A DNA stretch of 64,000 bases from an uncultured Methanobrevibacter sp. (GCF_937898925.1 NZ_CALDKF010000114.1:28378-92377), one strand, 5' to 3'; shown: positions 18,809 through 29,001, counted from the stretch's first letter. Translations and numbers: made by a program. Notes: generated by a model not told the origin, from the letters alone.

Positions 18809-19351
18809 ATGATTGGTTTAGATGAGTTAAAGTTAGAAATTGAAGATTTAACAAAAGATTATAAAGGTTTTAAATTTGATTATATCGACACAAGCACTAT
18901 TGTAGTTGAGCCATGGACAAGATTGAAATGTCAATATGGATGCCCTAATTATGGTAAAACATTAGTATGCCCTCCTTATACTCCAAAGGCAGAAGAATTT
19001 TCAGGGATGGTAAATTCATATAAAACTGCCATTTTATTTGAAATCAGTTTGGCTTCAATTGAAGATGATATCGGAGGAATCTCTAAGATAGCATTAGATA
19101 TAGAGAATTGCTGTGCTCATTTTGGTTATTATAAGGCATTTGGCATGGGAGGAGGTCCTTGTATGGTTTGCAAATCCAAAGGGGAAGAATGTGATTTAGA
19201 CCAATGTAGGTATCCTACTGAAGCCCGTCCTTCTGGTGAAGCTTGTGGTGTAGATATTCATAAAACTATTGAAAACAATGGTTATGATATTTTAGGAATT
19301 GATGAGGAGAATAATAGCTATTTCTGTTATGGTATAGTTTTATTGGAATAA
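18809..19351 (+). CDS. DUF2284 cysteine-rich predicted metal-binding protein
   Basis: The product has 180 residues from ATG at 18809, selected because GGAGTGAT lies at 18798-18805; an upstream ATG at 18779 has no such site. Cysteines come in clusters: CQYGCPNYGKTLVCPPYTP near residue 40, a CC pair, then CMVCKSKGEECDLDQC and EACGVD. This matches DUF2284, a family widespread in methanogens and anaerobes with presumed Fe-S or metal binding and no fixed function. It stands alone between low-complexity spacers, upstream of GAPDH. Confidence 0.8.
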   Translation: MIGLDELKLEIEDLTKDYKGFKFDYIDTSTIVVEPWTRLKCQYGCPNYGKTLVCPPYTPKAEEFSGMVNSYKTAILFEISLASIEDDIGGISKIALDIENCCAHFGYYKAFGMGGGPCMVCKSKGEECDLDQCRYPTEARPSGEACGVDIHKTIENNGYDILGIDEENNSYFCYGIVLLE

Positions 19352-19512
19352 AACAAATAGATATCACTTTATTTCTTGTTTTAAGCCATATTTTTTAGAT
19401 TAAATATCAAATTATATATAGATTGAATTATAAATCTTTAATTATATATTTATTGGATTTATAGAATTTAATGAGTTTATATAAATTTAATATTCATAAA
19501 GGAAGTTTAAAA

Positions 19513-20529
19513 ATGAAATCTGTAGCTATTAATGGATTTGGAACTATAGGTAAAAGAGTGGCTGATGCTGTAGCTGCTCAAGATGATATGAAAGTCATTG
19601 GTGTAAGTAAGACCAGACCAAACTTTGAAGCAAAAACTGCTGTAGAAGAAAAGGGATATCCTTTATACATTGGAATTCCTGAAAGGGAAGGTCTCTTTAA
19701 AGAAGCAGGAATTGAAATTGCAGGTACTGTTGAAGATATGGTTCAAGAAGCAGATATCGTAGTTGACTGTACTCCTGGAAACATCGGACCTCAAAACCTT
19801 GAAATGTATAAAAAAGCAGGTGTAAAAGCTATTTACCAAGGTGGAGAAGACCATGAATTAACTGGATTGTCCTTTAACTCATTTTCTAACTATGATGATT
19901 CATACGGTGCAGATTATGCAAGAGTAGTATCCTGTAACACTACCGGTTTAACCCGTACCTTACACACTCTTAATCCATTAGTTGACATTAAAAAAGTTCG
20001 TGCTGTAATGGTTAGAAGAGGATCTGACCCTTCTGAAATCAAAAAAGGTCCTATTAACGCTATTGTTCCTAACCCTCCAAAAGTACCTTCTCACCACGGT
20101 CCTGATGTGCAGACTGTAATGAAAGGCATCGATGTTACTACAATGGCTTTACTTGTACCTACCACTTTAATGCACCAACACAACCTAATGGTTGAAATTG
20201 GCAATGAAGTAACTAATGATGAAGTAATCGATGTACTTGAAAAACGTTCCAGAGTTATGGTTGTTGAAGCTGCTGCTGGCCTTGACTCAACTGCAGCACT
20301 TATGGAATATGCTAAAGATTTAGGAAGAAGCAGAAACGATTTATATGAGATTCCAGTATGGAAAGAATCAATTAACGTTGTAGGCAATGAATTGTTCTAC
20401 ATGCAAGCAGTACACCAAGAATCTGATGTAGTGCCTGAAAACGTTGATGCTATCCGTGCAATGTTGGAAATGGAATCTGACAATGAAAAATCCATTGCTA
20501 AAACCAACAAAGCTATGGGAATTTTATAA
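19513..20529 (+). CDS. gap: Glyceraldehyde-3-phosphate dehydrogenase, archaeal type II
   Basis: The 338-residue product starts at ATG 19513 behind AAAGGAAG; an in-frame ATG 42 bp upstream lacks a comparable site. [14 protein letters not shown] forms the NAD(P)-binding loop, SCNTTGLTR holds the catalytic Cys141, and HQHNLMVEI is typical of the archaeal class. It interconverts glyceraldehyde 3-phosphate and 1,3-bisphosphoglycerate, mainly for gluconeogenesis in this lineage. The partner enzymes tpiA and pgk are in this window at 49.4-51.3 kb, not adjacent. A strong hairpin follows the stop. Confidence 0.97.
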   Translation: MKSVAINGFGTIGKRVADAVAAQDDMKVIGVSKTRPNFEAKTAVEEKGYPLYIGIPEREGLFKEAGIEIAGTVEDMVQEADIVVDCTPGNIGPQNLEMYKKAGVKAIYQGGEDHELTGLSFNSFSNYDDSYGADYARVVSCNTTGLTRTLHTLNPLVDIKKVRAVMVRRGSDPSEIKKGPINAIVPNPPKVPSHHGPDVQTVMKGIDVTTMALLVPTTLMHQHNLMVEIGNEVTNDEVIDVLEKRSRVMVVEAAAGLDSTAALMEYAKDLGRSRNDLYEIPVWKESINVVGNELFYMQAVHQESDVVPENVDAIRAMLEMESDNEKSIAKTNKAMGIL

Positions 20530-20553
20530 ATCAACATAATTTCAGATATAATT

Positions 20554-20598
20554 AATTAAATAGAGTTATTCTATTTAATTTTCTTACTTTTTTTCTAA
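20554..20598 (+). terminator. Hairpin plus T-tract after gap
   Basis: AATTAAATAGA and TCTATTTAATT form a perfect 11-bp stem with a 5-nt loop at 20554-20580, followed by a T-rich tract. It lies 25 bp after the gap stop and is a likely terminator. Confidence 0.65.
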
Positions 20599-20702
20599 AT
20601 CATAAAATTTTTAATTTCTATTTAATTGTTTAATTTCTATTTAATTGGTTTAATTTCATTTTTTTATATTTTATCATTTTTTTAATTATTTGTGGTGTTT
20701 TT

Positions 20703-21539
20703 ATGAAAGATAAGGTTATTTTTGGTCCAGCTGGAAAACCAATAGAATTCAATGGAAAAGCACATGAGTCTCCAGAATTTTTAGGGCCGTTAGGATTATA
20801 TGCATTTGAATACCAGTCCACTTATGGTGTTAGAATTGGGGAATCCTCTGCACTTAAACTTAGGGAATCTGCTGAAGAAAATGGGGTTTTAATGTCTATG
20901 CATTGTCCTTATTATGTGAATGTCTGTTCTAAAGAGGAAGAAAAAATTGAAAGTACAATAAACAGATTGGTTCAATCTGCAAAAGTTGGAGAATTCATGG
21001 GGGCATATAGGCTTGTGTTCCACCCGGGATTTTATTCTGGTAGAAAGCCTGAAACATGTATGGATTTAGCTAAAGAAACTTACACAAGACTTCTTGAAAG
21101 ATGTGAAGAGGAAGGAATAGAAAACTTTACTTTTGCACCCGAAACTACTGGAAAGCGTTCTCAATTGGGAAATATTGATGAAATCATTGAAATGTGTGCC
21201 AGTTTTGACCATTTTGAGCCTACAATTGACTTTGCTCATGTTCATGCAAGAGGAAGAGGAATCCTAAATAAGAAGGAAGACTACAATTGCATATTTTCAA
21301 AGCTTGAAGATAATTTGGACATTGATAGATTGCATTGTCATTTCACTACAATTGAGTATACTGATAAGGGTGAAAAGAAGCATCACACATTAGCTGAAGC
21401 TGATGAGTATGGTCCACACATCAAGGATTTGCTTTTGAATCTGATTGAAAACGATTGGAAAGCTACCATTATTTGCGAAACTCCTTTAATTGACCAAGAT
21501 GCCTTAAGAATGAAACAGCTTTATGACAGTCTAATTTAG
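20703..21539 (+). CDS. Endonuclease IV-like TIM-barrel protein
   Basis: A 278-residue protein of the AP endonuclease 2 / xylose-isomerase-like fold. Conserved elements with metal-binding residues are HCPYYVNV, VFHPGFYSG, FAPETTGK, DFAHVHARG, HCHFTTIEY and CETPLI near the C-terminus. Endonuclease IV cleaves DNA at abasic sites using three metal ions, and archaeal members of this length are annotated as such. Some relatives are sugar isomerases, so the exact substrate is less certain than the fold. GGTG precedes the ATG. Confidence 0.8.
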   Translation: MKDKVIFGPAGKPIEFNGKAHESPEFLGPLGLYAFEYQSTYGVRIGESSALKLRESAEENGVLMSMHCPYYVNVCSKEEEKIESTINRLVQSAKVGEFMGAYRLVFHPGFYSGRKPETCMDLAKETYTRLLERCEEEGIENFTFAPETTGKRSQLGNIDEIIEMCASFDHFEPTIDFAHVHARGRGILNKKEDYNCIFSKLEDNLDIDRLHCHFTTIEYTDKGEKKHHTLAEADEYGPHIKDLLLNLIENDWKATIICETPLIDQDALRMKQLYDSLI

Positions 21540-21693
21540 GTAATTTTTTTTAAAATTTTACTAAATTTTTTCTCAAATTTCAAACTTAATTCTTTTATGA
21601 AAATATTTAAATAATGTTAAAAATATATTAAGTAATCTAAACATTCATAAAAAAATTTTAATTATTTTAAACATTTGATTTGATGTGATAAAT

Positions 21694-22821
21694 GTGAAAT
21701 CTGAAAACAAAAGTTCAAGCAAAAAGAAATCAGAGGTTTCCATTAAGAATAGGGCTAGTTTCAGTGAGATTGAAACTAAGGTTCTCGTATTGGAAACTGC
21801 AGGTTATCCTTTCAATTTTGGATTATTGGAAGGCCCTAATCTAGAGATATCTGATAAAGTTCTTTTTGAACAGTATGCTATAGACCAATGGAGTGGCACA
21901 TCAGTTAGAACTGGTTCCTATCTTTTTGACCAAAAGATCATTCCAGATTTTGCATTTAAAATCATAACTGCATATCCTGAAGACTCTGTTATTGGAGAAA
22001 ACACTTCAATTGAAATAGTCATTCCAGATGTGGAGAAGCATGATTCCATTAAAAGAGTGAAATCCAATGTTTTCTTTGATGATGTAGTAGGTCAAGAGAA
22101 TGCTAAAAAGAAATCAAAACTCATCTACAAGTATCTCCAAGACCCTGAGAAGTTTGGCAATTGGGCTCCTAAGAATGTTCTATTCTATGGTCTTCCGGGA
22201 ACCGGTAAAACCATGCTTGCAAAGGCATTGTCAAATGAATTGAACATCAACTTATTCTTGGTCAAGGCAACCTCATTAATCGGGGACCATGTTGGAGATG
22301 CAGCAAATAAGATTCATGATTTATATGAAACTGCATTGAAATCTGCCCCATCATTGATTTTCATTGATGAAATCGATGCGATTGCATTGCATAGGTCATT
22401 CCAATCATTGAGAGGGGATGTTTCTGAAATTGTAAATTCCCTTTTAACTGAAATGGATGGAATAAATCCAAATGATGGTGTTGTAACAATTGCAGCAACC
22501 AATAACCCGTCTTCAATCGACTTTGCAATCAGAAGTCGTTTTGAAGAGGAAATCGAATTCAAGCTTCCAAATGATGATGAAAGAAGAGAAATTTTTGAGC
22601 TAAACCTTAATACATTCCCAATGGATTATGAGTTGGATATTGAAAAATTAGTCAAGCTTTCCAAAAGAATGTCTGGTAGGGACATTAAGGAAAAGATATT
22701 GAAAACTGCTCTTCACAATGCAATTATAAATGATAAGGAAAAAGTAACAATGGATGATGTTTACTTTGCATTGGAGCTTAATAAATATAAAAAAGAAGAA
22801 GTAAAAGGAATGTTTGAATAA
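21694..22821 (+). CDS. AAA-family ATPase
   Basis: The product has 375 residues from GTG at 21694, preferred because GATGTGAT sits just upstream; an in-frame GTG at 21685 lies within that site. A lysine/serine-rich tail and a beta-rich domain (about 20-130) precede one AAA module with GLPGTGKT (about 166-173), LIFIDEIDAIA, ATNNPSSIDFAI (sensor 1) and the arginine-finger stretch RSRFEEEI. It resembles single-module archaeal AAA proteins related to Cdc48 and the proteasomal ATPase. The substrate is unknown and no neighbour points to one. Confidence 0.83.
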   Translation: MKSENKSSSKKKSEVSIKNRASFSEIETKVLVLETAGYPFNFGLLEGPNLEISDKVLFEQYAIDQWSGTSVRTGSYLFDQKIIPDFAFKIITAYPEDSVIGENTSIEIVIPDVEKHDSIKRVKSNVFFDDVVGQENAKKKSKLIYKYLQDPEKFGNWAPKNVLFYGLPGTGKTMLAKALSNELNINLFLVKATSLIGDHVGDAANKIHDLYETALKSAPSLIFIDEIDAIALHRSFQSLRGDVSEIVNSLLTEMDGINPNDGVVTIAATNNPSSIDFAIRSRFEEEIEFKLPNDDERREIFELNLNTFPMDYELDIEKLVKLSKRMSGRDIKEKILKTALHNAIINDKEKVTMDDVYFALELNKYKKEEVKGMFE

Positions 22822-22924
22822 TCAAAATCCTTTCATTATTTAATTTTCTAATTTTATCAACTATTTTTTTTATTTTGATCTATTTTTTCTGCTATTTTTT
22901 ATTTTAATCTATTTCTTTAGACCT

Positions 22925-24133
22925 TTAGTCTTGTTCTCTTTTTAAAATCATTTCACAAATTTTTACGAAATCTTCTTCGTTGTTTTTTGCTGTTTGTCTA
23001 ATGTTTTCAGAAATGTCATAAAATATTTTATTGACTATGGACTGAGTCATCTTATCTATGACTTTTATATCCTTTGCATCTACACTATTTAGTTTAACTA
23101 TGCCTTTTTGACTCTCACGTTGTCTTATCTCTTCCATAGACTCTCTTAAACTACCGAGCATTGAATTTATTTCAATTAAATTGAAGGATTCTTTAAGTAA
23201 ATCAAACTCACTTTCGATTATCTTTTCCGCTTCTATGACTTCCCTTTCACGAAGCTTTTTATTTTTTTCTGCAATTCCTCTTAAGTCATCGATGTTAAAC
23301 AGGTCAATGCCTATTTCCTTCACATCATCTTCGATGTCTCTTGGGTTTGCAATGTCAATAAAAATCATCTTATCAGGTATTTCTTCATCAAATACTCTTA
23401 ATAACCTTTCTTTATTGATAATTGGGTGTGGTGCACCAGTGGAACTGATTACAAGGTCTGCATTAAGCAGTTTTTCTTCCAGATTATCAAAGAGAATTGC
23501 TTCTCCATCAAGTTCCTCTGCAAGTTTAATTGCTTTATAATAAGTTCTGTTTGCAACAAAAATAGCTTTCAAGTTCTTTTCAGCCAATGCCTTTGCAACG
23601 AGAGTTCCCATCTTTCCTGCACCAATTACAAGAACATGTTTGTCTTGCAAGTCTCCAAGATGCTCTTCTGCAAGGTCAACTGCTGCAGAACCAATGGAAA
23701 TTGATCCTTGATTGATTTTTGTCTTGTTTCTTACGACTTGGCCAACATGGATCGCCTTTGTAAAGACGGCATCCAATTTCTTTCCGCAATGTCCTTCCCT
23801 TTCACTTTTTCTTTTTGCGTCCTTTACTTGGCCTAAGATTTGGTCCTCACCGATAATCATGGATTCAAGACCAGAAGTCATTCTGAATAAATGCAATACT
23901 GCTTCATCACTATATTGTATTATGACATACTCATTTTCACAGTCTAAGTCAAGTTCATTGTAATCGTCAGTGTAAAGGAAATACTCATATCTATTGCATG
24001 TATTGATTTCAATATATTCTTTAACATCAATCTGTTCTTTTAAAGTAGAAAATAATTCCTTCAAATCTTTTGATACCTTTTCCATAGTTTCTATGTCTGC
24101 AAGTGTATGGTCTACACGTATATTGATAATCAA
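22925..24133 (-). CDS. hemA: Glutamyl-tRNA reductase
   Basis: The 402-residue enzyme reduces glutamyl-tRNA to glutamate-1-semialdehyde, the first step of tetrapyrrole synthesis. EINTCNRYEYF holds the catalytic Cys46, and SMIIGEDQILGQVKDA and the NADPH loop VIGAGKMGTLVAKAL are plain. The C-terminal dimerisation helices complete the chain. The start is TTG at 24133 behind AAAGGAG. It follows the precorrin-2 dehydrogenase gene by 36 bp, and the pair supplies siroheme and F430 precursors. Confidence 0.97.
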   Translation of the reverse strand: MIINIRVDHTLADIETMEKVSKDLKELFSTLKEQIDVKEYIEINTCNRYEYFLYTDDYNELDLDCENEYVIIQYSDEAVLHLFRMTSGLESMIIGEDQILGQVKDAKRKSEREGHCGKKLDAVFTKAIHVGQVVRNKTKINQGSISIGSAAVDLAEEHLGDLQDKHVLVIGAGKMGTLVAKALAEKNLKAIFVANRTYYKAIKLAEELDGEAILFDNLEEKLLNADLVISSTGAPHPIINKERLLRVFDEEIPDKMIFIDIANPRDIEDDVKEIGIDLFNIDDLRGIAEKNKKLREREVIEAEKIIESEFDLLKESFNLIEINSMLGSLRESMEEIRQRESQKGIVKLNSVDAKDIKVIDKMTQSIVNKIFYDISENIRQTAKNNEEDFVKICEMILKREQD

Positions 24134-24169
24134 TTTTGAGTCTCCTTTATTTTATTGGGTAAATAATTT

Positions 24170-24799
24170 CTATTCTTTTGATAAGTTAGAGTTAATGAGA
24201 TTTTCTACAAGTCCTTTGGCTTCATCTAATTTATTTTCCTTTAGGGATTGCTTTATTTCTTCATCTTTTAGAATATTCTCAAGATATTCCCTTCTTAATC
24301 TTTGACTGTCTGTTTTTTCTTTTAGTATTTTTCTAGCATGATCTTGAATCTTTATTTCGAGAATATCCTCTTCTGTAATGATTGATTGTATTTTCTTTCT
24401 AAGTTCTCTTGCCATTAAAGGACTTTGCCCATTTGTGTAAATGGATATCTCTATATCGTCTATCAAGAAACTTGTAGGTGCTATTATATTCCCTTCTTCA
24501 GGTTTGTCTGCCCTGTTGATTAATTTTCCTTGGCTGATGGATGCGATGTATTCGCATAGCTTTTCATCACCGCTTGCGGTAATCACTATGTCGCTCCATT
24601 TAACCATTTCATCAAGGTCTTTTAAAGGTGTTAAAATAGCTCCTTTTCTAGTCAATTCCTCATCAATTGAATTTCCTGCCAATATTACATTAGCTCCTTT
24701 ATCTAAAAAGCGATGTGCTCTTCTTGTAGCTACCTCTCCTGTGCCTAAAATAAAGACATTCTTCTTTTCAACTTCAAAGAAAAGAGAAGTTTTTCCCAT
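24170..24799 (-). CDS. Precorrin-2 dehydrogenase / siroheme synthase N-domain
   Basis: A 209-residue Met8/CysG-N-type protein: TSLFFEVEKKNVFILGTGEVATRRAHR forms the NAD loop and NGQSPLMARELRKKI is the conserved second domain. It oxidises precorrin-2 to sirohydrochlorin and may insert metal. Sirohydrochlorin is the branch point to siroheme and, after nickel insertion, to coenzyme F430. The ATG follows GATGTGAT. It sits in a minus-strand run with hemA behind and methanogenesis marker 9 ahead. Confidence 0.92.
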   Translation of the reverse strand: MGKTSLFFEVEKKNVFILGTGEVATRRAHRFLDKGANVILAGNSIDEELTRKGAILTPLKDLDEMVKWSDIVITASGDEKLCEYIASISQGKLINRADKPEEGNIIAPTSFLIDDIEISIYTNGQSPLMARELRKKIQSIITEEDILEIKIQDHARKILKEKTDSQRLRREYLENILKDEEIKQSLKENKLDEAKGLVENLINSNLSKE

Positions 24800-24862
24800 A
24801 ATATCACATCATTTATTTTTAATTCAATTGATTTAAAGATTGGATAAGTTTAGATGAAATGT

Positions 24863-25345
24863 TTATTTCTCTTCCAATTGTTTAAGTTTTAATAATTTTA
24901 CAGCCATTCTTAAGTCATTGTTACAGTCTGCAAGCACTTTTTCAGCTTCTGCTTCACTTATGTCAAAGGTTTGTGAAAGTGCAAATACCGCTTCATTTGA
25001 TGTAGGTGGTGTTCCTGCTGCTAAAATCACTTCAGACAATTCCTTTTTGAGATTCATATATTCATCTTCGCTCATGCCTATTTGGTTTAAGGTCATGTCT
25101 CTCAAAGGACAAGGTTTTGAAGTTTTACAACACCATACGAGTGATCCAAAACAGGTTGCAGGACCTTCGCCTAATCTAGTTTCTCTTGCAAATTTTTGCT
25201 TAATGTCTAAGAATTCTTGAGGAGTCAATCCAACTTCTTTTAAAGCACCCATAATAGGGCAAGGTTTTACAGGAGGACAACAGAATGCGAGTCCTCTTAC
25301 ATCTCCTCCTCTACAAATATGTGACGGTGAATTTTCCCATGCCAT
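24863..25345 (-). CDS. Methanogenesis marker protein 9
   Basis: A 160-residue protein with two copies of an aromatic-CC-x3-KPC element, [11 protein letters not shown] and [11 protein letters not shown], plus further cysteines in HICRGGD and ATCFGS. Eight cysteines in this arrangement define methanogenesis marker 9, a domain restricted to methanogens. A helical C-terminal part (about 110-160, [21 protein letters not shown]) resembles a UBA-like helix bundle. Function is unknown; the cysteines suggest metal or Fe-S binding. Its neighbours are tetrapyrrole genes and AtwA, so a role near F430 or methyl-CoM reductase maturation is inferred. AGAGGAAA precedes the ATG. Confidence 0.85.
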   Translation of the reverse strand: MAWENSPSHICRGGDVRGLAFCCPPVKPCPIMGALKEVGLTPQEFLDIKQKFARETRLGEGPATCFGSLVWCCKTSKPCPLRDMTLNQIGMSEDEYMNLKKELSEVILAAGTPPTSNEAVFALSQTFDISEAEAEKVLADCNNDLRMAVKLLKLKQLEEK

Positions 25346-25626
25346 AATTTTTCCTCTACTTGTAAATAATAAATATAAAATAATTTTAATTTTTTAATAA
25401 ATGAATTTTTGATTTATGAAATCACATTATAATTAATTAAATTAATAATTAATATAACATTATTAAATTTGTTTGTTTATATTAATATAAGTTTTTAATT
25501 ATAGTTGAAAATCTTTAAAAATAGTTGTAAAATTCATGTTAGCAAATTTTTAATTGTAATCTACAAAAAATAGTTAATTTATAAAAAAAGTAAGTTAATA
25601 AAAAAATAAAAAAGAAAAGAAAAAGA

Positions 25627-27237
25627 TTAGTGATCTTTAATCATATCCGCTTTTTCTTCACCAGTTAATTCTGCAACGATTTCTTCTGGAGTTCCGGTAC
25701 TGAGGAGTTTTCCTCCTCTCATTAAGCTTGCCTTATCACATACATCCAATACGAAATCCATATCGTGGGAAATGATTACAAAGGTTTGGTCCAATTCATC
25801 TCTTGCCTTTAAGATGGAATTGGTTACAATGATTCTTGTAACTGGGTCCATTGTACCTGTTGGTTCATCCAATACAACAATGTTAGGTTCCTTGATTAAC
25901 ACTTGTGCAAGAGCGACTCTGTGTCTTTCCCCTCCACTTAATTCATCTTGCCATTTGGATAAGATGCTCATGGATTTTTCCTTTTCAAATCCTACAGTTT
26001 CAAGAATATGTGCTGCCTTGATTTTTGCAAATTCTGCAGGCAAGTTCAAACTGATCGCATCAGTTAAGTTTCCTAAAATGTCTCTGTGAGGATATAATGA
26101 GTATTCTTGGTGTAATAAACCTAAGTATGGAGTTACACGTCCTCTGTTTAATGGGCCTGGTTTTTTCATGTCAATCCAGTCATCACCTAACTTGATTTCA
26201 AGTTCTCCAGAACTTGGTTCAGTCAAACCAATCATCATTCTGGTTAAGGTGGTTTTTCCAGATCCACTAAGTCCAACAATACCGTATATTTCTCCTTGGT
26301 TAATTGTTAAGCTTACGCCGTCTACAGCTTTAACCACTCCTCTTTCAATTGAATAGTAATGCTTTTTAATGTCTTTCACTCTAATTATCTCTTCGGTGTG
26401 CTCAACTTTTTCAACTTGTTCAGCTTGAGGAACGGTTTCAAGGAATTTTGGAACTATGACATCTGGGTGGCCATGTTCGATAATTTCCCCTTTGTCTAAC
26501 CATATTGCATCGTCAGCTAATTGATTCATAACTTCTGGCCAGTGGGAAGTGATTACCATACTGATTCCTTCATCTTTTACCCCCTCAATCAAGGTTTGGT
26601 GAAGTTTTTCAGCAGTTTGTGGGTCTAAGGTACCTGTTGGTTCGTCAGCTAAAAGCAACATTGGGTTTTTAGCCAATTGTCTTGCAAGTACTACTCTTTG
26701 TTTTTCTCCTCCACTTAAGTCACGAGCAATGTGAGTAACCCTGTGACTCATTTGTACCATTTCCAATAAGTCAATAGCATTGTAGATATTCTCTTCTTCG
26801 TATCTGCCTTCGTCACCCATTGCATTCAATACGTTTTCAATTACGCTTTGTTCATCGTACAATGCAAAGTTTCTTTGAAGCATAATGGAAATTCTTCTTC
26901 TGATTGCTGCCTTTTCCAATCTGTCAGCATTCCAAAAGTCAATTTCTTTTGCTTTCAATTCAGCTCCACATTCCGGACATTTTTCGCCAGCTTTTGAAGC
27001 AGGTTCAACATGCAAGCATTTTTTATTTTCACAAATTGCTAAGTCAAAGAGTACTTGCCCACTGTCTGGAGCATATTCTTTAGTACCTCTTAACATGTTG
27101 ATTAAAACAGATTTTCCACTACCACTTCTACCGAGAATACCTAATGTAGAACCTTCTTCTATTGTTAAGTTAATATCTTTGAGAACTGGTTCCCCATTAA
27201 ATGACTTATTAATATTTTTTAAAGTTATGAAAGACAT
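25627..27237 (-). CDS. atwA: Methyl-coenzyme M reductase system component A2 (AtwA)
   Basis: A 536-residue soluble protein with two ABC ATPase modules. Module one has GRSGSGKS and LSGGEKQR, with an inserted zinc-ribbon-like stretch (CENKKC and CPEC near residues 69-90); module two has GLSGSGKTT and LSGGERHR. This arrangement is characteristic of component A2, which uses ATP in reductive activation of methyl-CoM reductase. No membrane segments are present, so it is not a transporter. The ATG follows AAGGTGGG. It lies upstream of the marker 9 gene in the same direction, 281 bp away. Confidence 0.95.
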   Translation of the reverse strand: MSFITLKNINKSFNGEPVLKDINLTIEEGSTLGILGRSGSGKSVLINMLRGTKEYAPDSGQVLFDLAICENKKCLHVEPASKAGEKCPECGAELKAKEIDFWNADRLEKAAIRRRISIMLQRNFALYDEQSVIENVLNAMGDEGRYEEENIYNAIDLLEMVQMSHRVTHIARDLSGGEKQRVVLARQLAKNPMLLLADEPTGTLDPQTAEKLHQTLIEGVKDEGISMVITSHWPEVMNQLADDAIWLDKGEIIEHGHPDVIVPKFLETVPQAEQVEKVEHTEEIIRVKDIKKHYYSIERGVVKAVDGVSLTINQGEIYGIVGLSGSGKTTLTRMMIGLTEPSSGELEIKLGDDWIDMKKPGPLNRGRVTPYLGLLHQEYSLYPHRDILGNLTDAISLNLPAEFAKIKAAHILETVGFEKEKSMSILSKWQDELSGGERHRVALAQVLIKEPNIVVLDEPTGTMDPVTRIIVTNSILKARDELDQTFVIISHDMDFVLDVCDKASLMRGGKLLSTGTPEEIVAELTGEEKADMIKDH

Positions 27238-27424
27238 AAGCCCACCTTGATAATTAGTTGTAATTATGATTTATTTTTTTTAATTTATCATATTTTATTT
27301 ATTAAAATATATTGATTTTATCAAATATTAATTTATTAAATTATATGTATATTATTTTTAAACGATATTATTAATATAAATTTTGATATTTTTACAATTT
27401 TTTCAATTTTTCATTAGTCTTCAA

Positions 27425-28060
27425 TTAGTTTTCCTTATGATTCGAACCGCATAATGGTGTTCCGCATTCAGGACATTTTATGTTTCTGCATGGGAATCCC
27501 CTAATCTTAGGTGCTATGTAACCACAGTTCGGACATTCGCATGCTTTTGATGGTCCTCTTCCACTTCCTGAACCTCCAAAAGAACGTCTCTCATTCAAAG
27601 GATATTTTGAAGCTTCGGGTACATTGAAGATTTGCGGAGCAGATGATTTGCTTTCCAAATCATTTTTAATTATTTCAATGTTTTGAGACTTGCAGTCAGG
27701 ACAGTTTGTGTATTCCTTTTTGGGATTATTCCATTGAAATCCACAATCCTTGCAGATATATACCTTTTCTTCTGCTTGAAAGTTTTCATTGTTTATTTCA
27801 ATCTTCTTACCTTCAATTAAAGACATTGCTGTCTTTTTTCTTGCAGAGTTAATGATTCTATGGAATGTTGGCTGTGATATTCCCATTAATTCTGCTGCCT
27901 CTTTTTGCTTTATATTGTGATAATCTCCCAATCGGATTGCTTCAAATTCATCAAGATTCATTTTAATAGCATCTTGATCATTTTCCAACACATCTCCATG
28001 CTTTAGGCAAGAGTAATCAGGTTTTTTCACAATTCTCCTTTCTATCTTTGGCCTAACCAT
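27425..28060 (-). CDS. DUF134 DNA-binding protein with zinc-ribbon C-terminus
   Basis: A 211-residue protein. Residues 1-95 are the DUF134 domain: opening MVRPKIERRIVKKP, then LDEFEAIRLGDY and a helix-turn-helix KEAAELMGISQPTFHRIIN like sigma-70 region 4. Next come a zinc ribbon (CKDCGFQW ... CPDCKS), a Gly/Ser-rich linker (GGSGSGRGPSK) and a second Cys-rich unit (CECPNCGYIAP, CRNIKCPECGTPLCG). DUF134 proteins are predicted regulators with unknown signals. AAGGAGAG precedes the ATG. A perfect 20-bp palindrome lies 81 bp upstream, suggesting autoregulation. Confidence 0.8.
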   Translation of the reverse strand: MVRPKIERRIVKKPDYSCLKHGDVLENDQDAIKMNLDEFEAIRLGDYHNIKQKEAAELMGISQPTFHRIINSARKKTAMSLIEGKKIEINNENFQAEEKVYICKDCGFQWNNPKKEYTNCPDCKSQNIEIIKNDLESKSSAPQIFNVPEASKYPLNERRSFGGSGSGRGPSKACECPNCGYIAPKIRGFPCRNIKCPECGTPLCGSNHKEN

Positions 28061-28121
28061 TTATTCTCTCCTTAAATATTTTACTATTGGATCTATATTT
28101 TAATGAACCCTAAAACAAATT

Positions 28122-28160
28122 CATTATGAATATATATTTATTATGAATATATATTCATAA
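28122..28160 (-). promoter_or_regulatory. Palindromic operator candidate upstream of DUF134 gene
   Basis: TTATGAATATATATTCATAA at 28141-28160 is a perfect 20-bp palindrome. It is preceded at 28122-28140 by a direct copy of its left arm (ATTATGAATATATATTTA), giving three TTATGAAT-type half-sites in 39 bp. The element overlaps the TATA-rich promoter region of the minus-strand gene and is the obvious candidate binding site for that regulator or another one. Confidence 0.6.
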
Positions 28161-28287
28161 CATTTAATATATAGTTTGTCTTTTGGAATATGGGAAATGA
28201 TTAAAAATAGGTGAAATAAAAAGTAGATTATGATTTAAAATAGATTAAGAAATAGATTAAGAAATAGATTTAAAAAAGTAACACTAA

Positions 28288-29001
28288 TTAAATTTCAATT
28301 TCATTCAAATCAAAATTTAATTTTCCGCTAATCGCGGCCCTAGCTATTGAAATTCCATTTGCCCCTGCATCTAACATTTTTTCTGCCTGTGCAATGGAAT
28401 TGATTGAGTTGTTTCCAATAATGAAAATATTGGTGTGGGTTGCTATTTGTTTTATTAAATCAAAATCAGCATCTCTAACTCCTTTTTTCATAGCATCAAT
28501 ATGCAAATAGTCCACTCCACATTCTTCAGCTAATTTTGCTATTTCAAGGTTGTCAACACCTTCGACATTTGCTCTCATTTTCATTGAAACTTTTGATTTA
28601 GATTTTTTGACAACTTCTTTTACGTAATCTTCCAAGTCTGGTCGAAGTAGCATACTTTGCCCACAGCCAACTGCAACAAGCTCTTCCTGTCTGCAATGAC
28701 AGTTGATTTCAATGATGTCCAAGTTCTTTATTTTGCTGATTTCAATCAGTGAATCTGGAGTGGTTCCTCTCAAGTTTGCACTGACTGTTACATCAAAACT
28801 ATCTTTAATTGTGTTTACTTCATTTTCAATTACTTCATAAATTTCTTCTTTAGGGTAATTGAACTCTTTCCTGCCTCTGGCTATGATTTTCTCACAAGCG
28901 TCTATTGACTCGTTATCTGTATTGTATCCTCCAATAGTGACTGTGTCAAATCCATAAGGTATAAGTTTCATTGCAAATTCTGCATTTGTTATTCCTGCCA
29001 T
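28288..29001 (-). CDS. Dihydrouridine-synthase/dihydroorotate-dehydrogenase-like TIM-barrel protein
   Basis: From ATG at 29001 the product has 237 residues and begins MAGITNAEFAMKLIPYGFD. Flavin-barrel features include MKMRANVEG and the phosphate-binding GANGISIARAA near the end. It resembles an uncharacterised methanogen family related to dihydroorotate dehydrogenase and Dus enzymes. Upstream of the ATG the frame stays open and reads IKVLAP, which would supply the first barrel strand. Those codons begin with ATT at 29019 behind a GGAAGTG site, whereas the ATG itself has none. The true start may therefore be ATT (243 residues). Function unknown. Confidence 0.7.
   Translation of the reverse strand: MAGITNAEFAMKLIPYGFDTVTIGGYNTDNESIDACEKIIARGRKEFNYPKEEIYEVIENEVNTIKDSFDVTVSANLRGTTPDSLIEISKIKNLDIIEINCHCRQEELVAVGCGQSMLLRPDLEDYVKEVVKKSKSKVSMKMRANVEGVDNLEIAKLAEECGVDYLHIDAMKKGVRDADFDLIKQIATHTNIFIIGNNSINSIAQAEKMLDAGANGISIARAAISGKLNFDLNEIEI

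Noticed and set aside
25627..27237. ABC transporter ATPase
   Set aside because: Two ABC modules with a zinc-ribbon-like insert and no permease nearby match component A2 of methyl-CoM reductase.
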